Shown: positions 1-7,133 of the stretch, one piece after another
Numbering within the stretch: position 1 is the stretch's first letter
How the letters are laid out: every line of letters begins with the position of its first letter
DNA from: JBOGJG01 sp050747825
GTDB lineage: Bacteria > Acidobacteriota > UBA6911 > RPQK01 > JBOGJG01
Length of the DNA stretch: 26,702 bases
Assembly: GCA_050747825.1 (NCBI GenBank)
Contig: JBOGJG010000282.1
Location: 1-26,702, forward strand
Reading direction: 5' to 3'
The notes under the pieces: model-generated
Database searches by the model: none
What the model saw: the letters and a program-made list of their open reading frames with translations, nothing else
Told to the model about the DNA's origin: nothing
Translations under genes and position numbers: made by a program

Positions 1-1376
1 TCGGTGGAGTGAGTCTTCTGGCTCAGGCTGGTACAGATCGCGTAGAGTCCATCGTAGTTGGCGTCCTTTTGAGCCAGATCGGGATGATATGGGTAGGAGA
101 ACTTCAAGAGGGGTCTTCTCTGGCCCGGACGTCGTGGCGGCAAGCAATTGCGCTCGCGGGCGGTCAAGGGTCGGACCTGATAGGTGAAATAGTTTCGAGC
201 CCTTTTCTTTCCGTAAAGGGCATGGATTCTCTTCTGCACCGCCTGGACCTCCTTCATGTATCCGTTCTGGACGCTCTTTTGGATTTGAGCTAACCCTGCT
301 GCGATCTTCTGCGTATACTTCATCCGGATTTTCCGGCAGACTTTCTGATCGGCGGTGCTGAAGACGTAGATCAGCCGGGCTCGGATCGAGTGTTTCTCGG
401 TTCGCTTCTTCCCGGAGGGGGTTTCCACTTTTTGCTCCTGGGTGATGGTGTAGGGGATCTCCCCGATGTAATAGCGCTCCCAGGTCTCGGGAGGCTTGTC
501 GGCTTGTCGCTTGCGTTGCTCCTGGAGCGACAAGAATGAGGCTTCTTTCAAGACCGGCTTGTTCTGGTCATAGAGCTGGGCCAGCGCCTCCGTCCAGGTC
601 AAGGAACTGATGAAGTCGAAGTGATGTTTGCGGACCAGCTCCACGGCCTGGGCGGCGCTAAAACAGCCGCGGTCCGTGATCAGGAGCAGTTTCTTGGGTT
701 TCACATACTTGAGCAGATGCTGGAGGTTCTTGGCCACGGCGCGATGACCGTTGGCGCTGCCGTCGGCGGAATGGTAGAAAAACGGAACAGGGCCTTTTCC
801 GTCGTTGGCCAGGTCCAGGCCCACTTGCGCCTCCTTGATGTCCTGGCCGGGGCGCGCATGCCGGCCCACCTCGATTTGGAAAGGTTTCAACTCGGGCAGC
901 AGGGAGGGACTGGACGATTGGTGGTCGTATTGTCCGGTGAAGTGAAAACTCGTGGGATCGTAATGGACCTTGGCCAAACTCACCTGAAAGACCTGCGCGG
1001 CATGGAGGGCGATGTCGGCCAGAATGTTCCAGCGTTTCTCAAAAACGGCGTCCAGAGTTCGGGCCAGACGATCATCGTTGAGCGCCTGGGCCGGCGTCCC
1101 TAAGAGAAATTCCGCTCCGCTGTTTTGCGCCCACTCCGCCACGTGCATGAGGGGTTCCGGCGAACAGAGTCGGTTGGCCACTAAAGCGCAGATCACATCG
1201 CCGATCGGAAGCTCCAGTCGCGGATCGGCCGGGCAATGCAGATCCACCCAGCGGCGGATTTCCATCTGCTCCAGGATCGGATTGACCAGGACCAGCGGGC
1301 CCAAATTCGCGCCCGTAAAGTCGTTCGGGCCCGTCAAAGTGACCGGCAGGCGTTGCCGCTTGTTCCGATTGCCCAT
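1..1376 (-). CDS. IS1634-like DDE transposase, C-terminus outside window
   Basis: I translated the minus strand from the ATG at 1376-1374; it stays open for 458 codons to the window edge, so the 3' end is missing. The protein fits an IS1634-type (IS4 superfamily) transposase, which cuts and joins the ends of its own element. Visible landmarks are GLDLANDG near residue 187 (first catalytic Asp region), LLITDRGCFSAAQA with Asp near residue 235 (second catalytic Asp), and DGLYAICTS close to the edge, a motif typical of this family; the catalytic Glu should lie just outside. A purine-rich stretch (AAGGAAACGG) precedes the ATG. The DUF6788-like gene lies 60 bases upstream in the same direction, as is common for this group. 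No stop or frameshift is seen in the visible part, so the copy may be intact. Family assignment is by motif recognition only. Confidence 0.85.
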   Translation of the reverse strand, partial: MGNRNKRQRLPVTLTGPNDFTGANLGPLVLVNPILEQMEIRRWVDLHCPADPRLELPIGDVICALVANRLCSPEPLMHVAEWAQNSGAEFLLGTPAQALNDDRLARTLDAVFEKRWNILADIALHAAQVFQVSLAKVHYDPTSFHFTGQYDHQSSSPSLLPELKPFQIEVGRHARPGQDIKEAQVGLDLANDGKGPVPFFYHSADGSANGHRAVAKNLQHLLKYVKPKKLLLITDRGCFSAAQAVELVRKHHFDFISSLTWTEALAQLYDQNKPVLKEASFLSLQEQRKRQADKPPETWERYYIGEIPYTITQEQKVETPSGKKRTEKHSIRARLIYVFSTADQKVCRKIRMKYTQKIAAGLAQIQKSVQNGYMKEVQAVQKRIHALYGKKRARNYFTYQVRPLTARERNCLPPRRPGQRRPLLKFSYPYHPDLAQKDANYDGLYAICTSLSQKTHST

Positions 1377-1436
1377 CCCACCGTTTCCTTTCCGACGATG
1401 CCCGGCCGTCGTTCTGGCGACTCCCGATACGACCCT

Positions 1437-1793
1437 TTATTTATTATCCGTTTTCTGGAGAGCCTTCCTTCTCATCAGTTCCAAGTTGATCCGGGTGACC
1501 TCCCCGACGATCTCCAACAGACGACGATATTGCCGGATGCCCTTCTTGACCGCCTGGACCTGGTCCTGGGGCACGTAGTGCTGCCTCTGGGCCTTTTCCT
1601 GCGTGACCGCCACGTAGTTCCGGGGACCATGGCGCTGTCCTTGGTGGCAGGCGCACTGTGGCCGGGAGCAAGTGGAGAATCGTTCGAACCAAGAGCCGCC
1701 GATGAATAACCGAAGCGAGGCTGCTTCACTCAGGAGCTTTTGCCGTCTCCTTTGCAGAACCGCAATCGATCGAGTTCTAGAATGTGTTCTCAT
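1437..1793 (-). CDS. DUF6788-like IS accessory protein
   Basis: A 118-residue basic protein whose centre carries a small cysteine/histidine cluster (Cys42, Cys47, Cys49, His50, His55) in the context CSRPQCACHQGQRHGPRNY, followed by a YVP motif and a helical C-terminal half. That arrangement matches the short DUF6788 proteins often found next to IS1634-type transposases. Their role is unknown; a DNA-binding or regulatory accessory function is only inference. The gene ends 60 bases before the transposase start and runs in the same direction, so the two are probably co-transcribed. The N-terminus is not certain: the start used here has no clear ribosome-binding site, and a shorter protein is possible. 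Confidence 0.7.
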   Translation of the reverse strand: MRTHSRTRSIAVLQRRRQKLLSEAASLRLFIGGSWFERFSTCSRPQCACHQGQRHGPRNYVAVTQEKAQRQHYVPQDQVQAVKKGIRQYRRLLEIVGEVTRINLELMRRKALQKTDNK

Positions 1794-2032
1794 TGCCGTT
1801 ATATAGCATGCATATTATATGCTACACAACCGACAAAAAATAAGACACCCATTACTCCAGGAGACGGATTGCTGTTTAAGTTCGACAACGAATCAGAAAA
1901 GGGAAACGGGAGTTTGCGGAATTAACGAAACCCCTTCAAACAACTGCAAAATTCCAGAAGCTGCGACTCTATCCTGTTACGACTACGTAACTTCCCATGA
2001 ATTTGCGGGCCAACAACCCGCGAAAAATGGGG
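1794..2032. other. Non-coding stretch between two insertion sequences
   Basis: No convincing gene. The part next to the DUF6788-like gene is AT-rich and contains an interrupted palindrome (TAGCAT...ATGCTA, 1804-1824), which could be the promoter or end region of the IS1634-like element. A short stem (GCGGG/CCCGC) lies near 2005-2022. Nothing else is recognised. Confidence 0.4.
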
Positions 2033-2057
2033 CTAGCTACCTCTAACTTTTGCACGA
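2033..2057 (+). repeat. Left terminal inverted repeat and CTAG flank
   Basis: CTAG followed by CTACCTCTAACTTTTGCACGA. It pairs with the repeat at 3907-3929 in inverted orientation and lies about 40 bases beyond the transposase stop codon. Confidence 0.7.
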
Positions 2058-2075
2058 AAACGCAGTTATCATTCT

Positions 2076-3431
2076 TTATAGCCGACAAAGGGCCGGAGTT
2101 AAAGGGTGGCGTTCGGGAAATTTAAGTTCGAGCTGGTTGTTCTGGAGTCGGTATTGGGCCGGAATGTCCATCAGCTTGTGGGTCATTTCGCAAAGACCGA
2201 GATGGTCCAGGTCGATCTGGGCCAGGAAATAGTGGCGGAACCAGGAGAGGAGGTTGAACGTCATGGCCGCCAGCAGCAGAAAGTTTTCAATCGGCACATA
2301 ACTGCGGGTGCGTAGATGTTTGATGGACAGACCGTACTTGGCGCTTTTGATGAGGGACTCGATCGACCGGCGCTCATTGTAGCAGTGGAAAATGGCTTCC
2401 GCGTCGGCTTCCTGAGGGGAGCGGTTGGTATACAGATGGGAATAAAAGCGCCGATCGTAGCGCCGCGTGAGCAACTCGACCAGGACGACGCGCACCGGAT
2501 GAGCGCAGTTGGTGACCTTTTGCGGTCCCATTTCGCAAACCCGTGTAAAGAGATCCAAGGGTTGCCATTGGGTGGGTTCCACCCGAGCGGCCAACTTCCG
2601 GGCGGTCTTATCCGAGAAGCCCTTGATGAGGAAGGTCAAACCCAGCTCCAGCAGTTCTTGCAGCTCCGCGCCCGTGCCGAAAGCCGCATCGGCCCGAATC
2701 AAGCCGAGTCGATCCACGGAACCGATGATCTCGGCGGCTTGGTACAGACAGTCCCAGAGGCGACCCCCTGCGGAGGCGTTGGCGGGATCCAAGAAAAGGC
2801 TGAGGATCTCGGGAGCCGCCGGGCCCGCCGTCGAGCCGATGGTCAGGCGCTAGCCGCGTCGGCCGCGCTGTCGCGGAAAGTAGCCTTTGCGGGCCCATTC
2901 GTAGGTTCGACCATACACCATCAAGCCGGTGGAATCGATGTCCAGTGGAACGCGTTCGTCCTGCCGCCACAAGCCGAACCGTTCCAGCGAGAGTTCCGAG
3001 ATCAAATCCAGCTGACGGCGCTGGGCGGGACCGAGTTGATGCAGAAAACGATTGATCGAGGATTGATCCGGAAATCGGCTCATCCCCAGCTGCTGAGCCG
3101 CGGCCGGATAGGGACGTAACCGGTGGTTGATATCCTTGGTCCAGTCACAGCCCACCGCCAAGGAGCAGCTCAGCGTTTGCAGTTTCTGCAAGGGGGTGTA
3201 GTCGAGGCTTTTGATGGGAACGTCAAAGTGCGCTTCAAAGGGCTCAAAAAATCCGACTCGGTCGGCAAAATGGACGAGCAGCGCCAGCGCTCCGGTAGGG
3301 AGAAGGTCGTCAAAAGGGGCACTGGAGCAAACGACCTCGACCTTCGGTTCGAGAGGGGCTGAGGCAGGGAGTCCCGGGGTTATAGAGTTTTTTTTACCTC
3401 CACATAGACAGAACGCAGGCACTGTCGACAC
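2076..3431 (-). pseudogene. IS1380-like DDE transposase interrupted by an in-frame TAG
   Basis: One frame runs from a GTG at 3431 to the stop at 2076, broken only by a TAG at 2852-2850 (codon 194). The first part contains RFPDQSSINRFLHQLG and the first catalytic Asp (LDIDSTG, Asp164/Asp166). The second part contains the second Asp (IRADAAFG, near residue 248) and the Y-x-x-R-x-x-E block YNERRSIESLIK with Glu near residue 358, followed by the helical ENFLLLAAMTFNLLSWF. Both halves are otherwise intact and in the same frame, so a single nonsense change is the simplest explanation; the stop follows GRRG, where I would expect another residue (a Tyr codon is one base away). The first product lacks two of three catalytic residues. 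Amber readthrough cannot be excluded. The N-terminus overlaps the end of the HTH/zinc-ribbon gene in the -1 frame. Confidence 0.85.
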
Positions 3432-3808
3432 CAGAGGCGCTGCCGTAGCCCATGCAGTTTGGTGCGCACCCGGCCATTGCGCACACAGGAGCTGCCGCAG
3501 TGCGGACAGCGGGCCAGTGCCTCGGGCAGAAGGGAAGGAGCGGATTGTGATTTATTGTGATAAGCATCTAACACATCGCGGAGCTGAGCTTGCAGCTTTT
3601 CATTTTCTTCTTCGGGCGTGGCAGTCCGTTTGCCGGGTTTGGAGTGGAGGAAAATCTTTTCCAGGTTAGCCTCGGCTAGGCGTACCCAGTCGTAGAGGGC
3701 CGTGCGGGAAACCCGAAATTCTTTGGCTGTTCGCTTGAGATTGTTGGTTTCCCAGTAGCGCTTGACGGCCGCCACCTTAACGGAAGGCTCGATCTCGATA
3801 TAGGACAT
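3380..3808 (-). CDS. HTH and zinc-ribbon protein of the insertion sequence
   Basis: A 142-residue protein starting at MSYIEIEP, chosen because GGAGGT sits five bases before this ATG; a longer upstream extension has no such site. Residues 8-45 form a helix-turn-helix of the transposase-associated type (VKRYWETNNLKRTAKEF, then VSRTALYDWVR). Residues 60-90 look like a short coiled or linker helix. Residues 101-130 are a four-cysteine zinc ribbon (CPHCGS at 101-106, CRQC at 127-130) resembling the N-terminal zinc finger of IS1-type proteins. It likely binds the element's ends, either alone or as the N-terminal part of a frameshift fusion with the transposase. It overlaps the start of the transposase frame by 52 bases and its last codons cover the A8 slippery run. 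It appears intact although the transposase is broken. Confidence 0.8.
   Translation of the reverse strand: MSYIEIEPSVKVAAVKRYWETNNLKRTAKEFRVSRTALYDWVRLAEANLEKIFLHSKPGKRTATPEEENEKLQAQLRDVLDAYHNKSQSAPSLLPEALARCPHCGSSCVRNGRVRTKLHGLRQRLWCRQCLRSVYVEVKKTL
3388..3401 (-). promoter_or_regulatory. Candidate slippage site: GGAGGT followed by A8
   Basis: On the minus strand GGAGGT (3401-3396) runs directly into eight A residues (3395-3388). In the HTH/zinc-ribbon frame this is GTA AAA AAA ACT, so A-AAA-AAA is a classical -1 slippery heptamer, and a -1 shift moves ribosomes into the transposase frame, giving ...VKK then NSITPG. RNA polymerase slippage on A8 would have the same result. The GGAGGT is closer to the slip site than the usual stimulatory spacing, so it may instead help internal initiation. 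Confidence 0.55.
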
Positions 3809-3841
3809 GATGGACCTCCGGAGCCATGAGACAACGGAGTC

Positions 3842-3871
3842 ATCATAAAACAAAGCAGCGAACAAAGTCAA
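3842..3871 (-). promoter_or_regulatory. Sigma70-like promoter of the insertion sequence
   Basis: On the minus strand TTGACT (3871-3866) is followed after 18 bases by TATGAT (3847-3842), close to both consensus hexamers. It lies between the right terminal repeat and the HTH/zinc-ribbon start at 3808. Confidence 0.6.
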
Positions 3872-3906
3872 TACGTAGTGTATCTTATTAAGTTGTGATA
3901 GCTAGC

Positions 3907-3929
3907 TCATGCAAAACTTAGGTAGCTAG
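3907..3929 (-). repeat. Right terminal inverted repeat and CTAG flank
   Basis: On the minus strand it reads CTAGCTACCTAAGTTTTGCA and continues with TGA. It shares a ten-base identical outer block with the left end at 2033-2057. Confidence 0.7.
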
Positions 3930-4049
3930 ACGAGGGCTAGACGCCTTCATTCCAGTCTCGACTATCGTTCGCCGGTGGCCTTTGAAAGGAACTACTACCA
4001 GAGTCAGTCAGTCGAACCTTAAAAACTGTCCACTAAAGCGGGGTAACTT
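3930..4049. other. Short spacer between the insertion sequence and the heptamer tract
   Basis: No gene recognised. It joins the right flank of the IS insertion to the CCCCAAT tract; before the insertion it would have been continuous with the sequence left of 2037. Confidence 0.4.
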
Positions 4050-4112
4050 CCCCAATCCCCAATCCCCAATCCCCAATCCCCAATCCCCAATCCCCAATCC
4101 CCAATCACCAAT
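4050..4112. repeat. Heptanucleotide tandem repeat (CCCCAAT)9
   Basis: Eight perfect copies of CCCCAAT (4050-4105) plus a ninth imperfect copy, CACCAAT. The tract begins one base after the mqnC stop codon. On the minus strand, which is the mqnC mRNA sense, it reads GGGGATT repeats, with eight runs of four G that could form quadruplexes in the transcript's 3' region. Similar 7-bp tandem repeats (STRR) are known in cyanobacteria. Confidence 0.95.
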
Positions 4113-4113
4113 G

Positions 4114-5190
4114 TCAGGAGGCCCGGCGGAAGGTGCGGTAAAGCGTATCCCGTTGGGCGGGGATAAAGCCCGCTCTTTCGATGACATGCAGTAGGTCATT
4201 ACGGCTTGCCTTATGCTGGGCGCCGGCGGTGCTGATGACGTTCTCTTCGATCATGATGCTGCCTACGTCATTGGCGCCGAAGTGAAGGGCGACCTCGGCC
4301 ACCTGGAGCCCCTGGGTAAGCCATGAAACCTGGATGTTGCGAATATTGTCCAGATAAATCCGGCTGACTGCCAGCAGCTTGAGGTATTCCACTGGTCCGA
4401 CCTCTTCTTGGATAGTGGCCTGCATTGGCGTGTCTTCGAGCTGGACATTCCAGGGGATGAAGGCAACAAACCCCCGGGTCTCGTCCTGGACAGTCCGGAT
4501 TTGCTCCAGATGCTCGATACGCTCCTCCAGGCTCTCCCCCGCACCGAACATCATCGTCGCGGTGGTTAAAAGTCCCTCCTGGTGGGCGGTTCGCATCACT
4601 TCCATCCACTCTCCGGCGCTGCATTTTCCTGGACTGATCTCCCGGCGCATTCTTTCCGTCAGGATCTCGGCGCCTCCGCCCGGGATGGAGTCCAGGCCGG
4701 CAGTTTTAAGGCGGCGAATGGCCTCGCGGATGCTGATCTTGCTCAACCTGGCTAGGACTACGATCTCCGGCGGAGAGAAACAGTGCAGATGGATCTTGAA
4801 TCTGCTGCGAATTGAGCGCAGCAAGTCCTCGTAGTAATCGATCTTCAGCCTGGGATGCATCCCCCCCTGCATCAGGATTCCTGTCCCTCCAAGATCGATC
4901 GTCTCTTCTATCTTCCGCAGGATGGTTTCGAGGGGCAGGATGTAACCTTCCTCATGGCCCGGCTTGCGGTAAAAGTTACAGAATGTGCAACGGGCTACAC
5001 AAACATTGGTGTAGTTAATGTTGCGATCGACCAGAAATGAAACGACTCGATCGGGATGATTTTTTTTGCGGACGTAATCGGCGGCCTGGCCGATTTTTTG
5101 CAGTTCGGGCGACCGCAGGAGCGCACCTGCTTCTTCGGGACTGATCCGCTGCTTGCCGTAGACCTTCGCCAGAATAGAATCGATCGACAT
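4114..5190 (-). CDS. mqnC: Cyclic dehypoxanthinylfutalosine synthase (radical SAM)
   Basis: A radical SAM enzyme of the futalosine pathway of menaquinone synthesis, which cyclises dehypoxanthinyl futalosine. The cluster-binding motif is CVARCTFC (Cys65, Cys69, Cys72 counted from the first of two adjacent start codons), preceded by VDRNINYTNV, the MqnC-type signature; MqnE has a different sequence here. FGANDVGSIMIEENVIS near residues 303-319 is also characteristic of MqnC. Length is about 358 residues, normal for the family. I use the ATG at 5190 rather than the GTG just before it. The 72-codon gene upstream ends nine bases before this ATG, so the two are probably co-transcribed. No other menaquinone gene is in the window, so the rest of the pathway must lie elsewhere. 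Confidence 0.92.
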   Translation of the reverse strand: MSIDSILAKVYGKQRISPEEAGALLRSPELQKIGQAADYVRKKNHPDRVVSFLVDRNINYTNVCVARCTFCNFYRKPGHEEGYILPLETILRKIEETIDLGGTGILMQGGMHPRLKIDYYEDLLRSIRSRFKIHLHCFSPPEIVVLARLSKISIREAIRRLKTAGLDSIPGGGAEILTERMRREISPGKCSAGEWMEVMRTAHQEGLLTTATMMFGAGESLEERIEHLEQIRTVQDETRGFVAFIPWNVQLEDTPMQATIQEEVGPVEYLKLLAVSRIYLDNIRNIQVSWLTQGLQVAEVALHFGANDVGSIMIEENVISTAGAQHKASRNDLLHVIERAGFIPAQRDTLYRTFRRAS

Positions 5191-5199
5191 CACCGAGAG

Positions 5200-5418
5200 C
5201 TATTCTATACTTCCGTCCTCCGCTGGATCTAGTTCTTCGGGCCGAAAGTACAGCTCTTTGAAGGCAGGTGCTTCCAACAACGGTCGGCAACACACGAATT
5301 CCGGCGGATATATTCCATCCAGGAAGTGGCTGATTTCAAACAGGTCTCCGGAGCCAAACACCCCTCCCTTGATTCTCGACTTTACAATCTGTCCCGGTTG
5401 AATTTGATTACGCTTCAT
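5200..5418 (-). CDS. Small hypothetical protein upstream of mqnC
   Basis: A 72-residue protein with no membrane segment or signal peptide. The N-terminal part (IQPGQIVKSRIKGGVFGSGDLFEI) is rich in Gly, Val and basic residues and could be a small beta-barrel fold; the C-terminus is acidic. I do not recognise the family. Support for a real gene is GGAG six bases before the ATG, position immediately upstream of mqnC in the same direction with only nine bases between stop and mqnC ATG, and no competing gene on the other strand. A role linked to mqnC is inference from position alone. Confidence 0.6.
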   Translation of the reverse strand: MKRNQIQPGQIVKSRIKGGVFGSGDLFEISHFLDGIYPPEFVCCRPLLEAPAFKELYFRPEELDPAEDGSIE

Positions 5419-5543
5419 GGTTGCTCCAGTAACTTGTTCCAGTCTCTTACTCGTTTTGTCCAGAAGGTACTAACTGAGCAATCGATATGCCAGTAATTCA
5501 GTCGTAAGAGTGAGGCCTGAGAAGGAACACCTTCCATTAACTG

Positions 5544-7133
5544 CTAACTGCCAAAGCCGGGGGGAGGCTCGAAGCCGCCGATGAGATCGGCGAGGGCGCC
5601 GGCGAAGTGAATGGGGGTGGCGTCTTCCAAATAGGGCCCCATGATCTGGATACCCACGGGAAGACCCGCTCGTGTCCGGCCGGCGGGGGCCACAGTGGCC
5701 GGGCAGCCCGTTAAAGTCGGGACGACAATCCAGCGAAGCATGTCACCATATTGACGTTCGCCCTGCGAAGTGCTGACGGTTCGTTCGAAAAACGTGAGGT
5801 TGTGAGCGTGAGGGAAGGCGGGCACGAAGTTTTCAGGCATTAGAAAAGCGTCGTGCGTCTTGAAATAGTCTTGCCAGATCTGTCTGGCCTTCAGGCGCTC
5901 CTGGCTGCGTTCCATCCAGCGGCGATGCGAAGATTCATAACCTTCCAGCCAGTTGCGCGCATAATACTGCCAGGGGCTGTCCAGTGATTGGCGCATCAGC
6001 TCAATTTCTTCATCAGACAAAACGATCCAAGCTGCTAAAAGGGGGAGATACGCATCAAACGCCGCCTGTGGATTGACGCCTTCAGGCCACCCTTGTGTCA
6101 GCTCGACACCCGCCTTTCCGAGAGCATCGACAGCACCGGCGAGAACCTCTTTAACCTCCGGAGTAACCGGGCAGAAAGGATCATCCAGCACATAGCCGAT
6201 CCGGTAATCCTTCAGCCGCGATCCGCGCGGGGAAGGCAGGCTCCAGCGGTAGGTGACGGCTTCCAGCGAGGGCGGCCCGCCTACAATCTCCAGCTCCAAC
6301 ATCAAGTCCTGAGCGCTTCGGGCCAGCGGCCCGGCAACCGCTAAATCCGCAGGCAGCGTGATCGTTCCGGACGGGGGAGGTATATGACCCTGCATCGGAA
6401 CTATTTCCAGGGAAGGTTTATGGCCATAAACACCGCAAAAATGCGCCGGTGTTCGAATGGAGCCTCCAATGTCACTGCCCAACTCCAGAAAGCCCATTCC
6501 GGAGGCCAGCGCCGCGGCGCCGCCTCCGGTCGATCCGCCCGGAGTCCGGGAGACATCCCATGGATTGTTCGTGGTCCCGGCAACTTCGTTATAGGACTGC
6601 AGATCTGAGGCAAACTCGGGAAGGTTGGTCTTGCCCAAAATGATGGCTCCCGCGCTTTTCAGCCGGTCCACAGCAATGGCATCCTGGCCAGGGACGTGGT
6701 TTTCAAGAAGCTTTGAGCCGGAAGTCGTCCTCACGCCGGCCGTTTCAAAAGTGTCCTTGACCACAATGGGAATTCCATGCAGTGCTCCCCAGGTCTTGCC
6801 GGCGGCGAGGGCCTCATCGGCCTGCCCGGCCCTTGCCATCGCCTGCTCTTCAATCAGCGTGATAAAGGCGTTAATCGCCGGATTGTGCTTTCGGATTCGA
6901 GTGTACACGTGCTCCGTCAGCTCACGCGCCGAGATCACGCCACTGCGAATGGCTCTCACAGCCTGACTGGCCGTGCCGAAGTCAGGGTCGAAGTCCACTG
7001 CTGCGGCTGAGGTTATGGGCATCCGCCTGATGAAAGGCGCCAAAACTGAAGTGCCGGCCGCCGCCTTCAAAAATGAACGTCTGGTCTCGAGCCGTTCCCC
7101 TTTGCCCATCGGTGGATTCACCCTATGTCTCAT
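5544..7133 (-). CDS. Tat-exported amidase of the amidase-signature family
   Basis: A 529-residue hydrolase of amide bonds. The Ser-cisSer-Lys triad is visible: Lys126 in IPIVVKDTFETAG, cis-Ser201 in TPGGSTGGG and nucleophile Ser225 in SDIGGSIRTPA, with the usual 24-residue spacing between the serines. The N-terminus carries a twin-arginine signal (ETRRSFLKAAAGTSVLAPF), so the enzyme is probably folded in the cytoplasm and exported. Substrate cannot be read from sequence; GatA is unlikely given the signal peptide and the absence of gatB and gatC. The ATG at 7133 overlaps the end of the YggT gene by 11 bases; an ATG at 7109 would retain the whole Tat motif and is an equally good start. Co-transcription with the YggT gene is likely. 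Confidence 0.88.
   Translation of the reverse strand: MRHRVNPPMGKGERLETRRSFLKAAAGTSVLAPFIRRMPITSAAAVDFDPDFGTASQAVRAIRSGVISARELTEHVYTRIRKHNPAINAFITLIEEQAMARAGQADEALAAGKTWGALHGIPIVVKDTFETAGVRTTSGSKLLENHVPGQDAIAVDRLKSAGAIILGKTNLPEFASDLQSYNEVAGTTNNPWDVSRTPGGSTGGGAAALASGMGFLELGSDIGGSIRTPAHFCGVYGHKPSLEIVPMQGHIPPPSGTITLPADLAVAGPLARSAQDLMLELEIVGGPPSLEAVTYRWSLPSPRGSRLKDYRIGYVLDDPFCPVTPEVKEVLAGAVDALGKAGVELTQGWPEGVNPQAAFDAYLPLLAAWIVLSDEEIELMRQSLDSPWQYYARNWLEGYESSHRRWMERSQERLKARQIWQDYFKTHDAFLMPENFVPAFPHAHNLTFFERTVSTSQGERQYGDMLRWIVVPTLTGCPATVAPAGRTRAGLPVGIQIMGPYLEDATPIHFAGALADLIGGFEPPPGFGS

Larger units (their letters stand above)
1..1793 (-). mobile_element. IS1634-like element, partial, ends not resolved
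   Basis: Transposase plus DUF6788-like accessory gene in the same orientation. The transposase-side end lies outside the window. The other end should lie between 1794 and the left repeat of the neighbouring element at 2037, but without the partner end I cannot place it. Confidence 0.6.
2037..3925 (-). mobile_element. IS1380-like insertion sequence with terminal inverted repeats
   Basis: The left end reads CTACCTCTAACTTTTGCA (from 2037). The reverse complement of the right end reads CTACCTAAGTTTTGCATGA (from 3925 inward). These align as six identical bases, a two-base gap, then 11 of 13 matches. Both are flanked by CTAG (2033-2036 and 3926-3929), a plausible 4-bp target duplication, which suits an IS1380-like element. 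The element carries the HTH/zinc-ribbon gene and the interrupted transposase, both on the minus strand, with a sigma70-like promoter just inside the right end. The exact ends could shift by a few bases because CTAG is also compatible with being part of the repeat. Confidence 0.75.

Noticed and set aside
9..1709. Several plus-strand open frames opposite the IS1634-like transposase
   Set aside because: They are antisense shadows. The minus strand encodes a continuous protein with DDE transposase motifs, while the plus-strand translations show no recognisable family.
3982..4194. Plus-strand protein with NPQSPI repeats
   Set aside because: Created by reading the CCCCAAT array; its second half is antisense to the end of mqnC.
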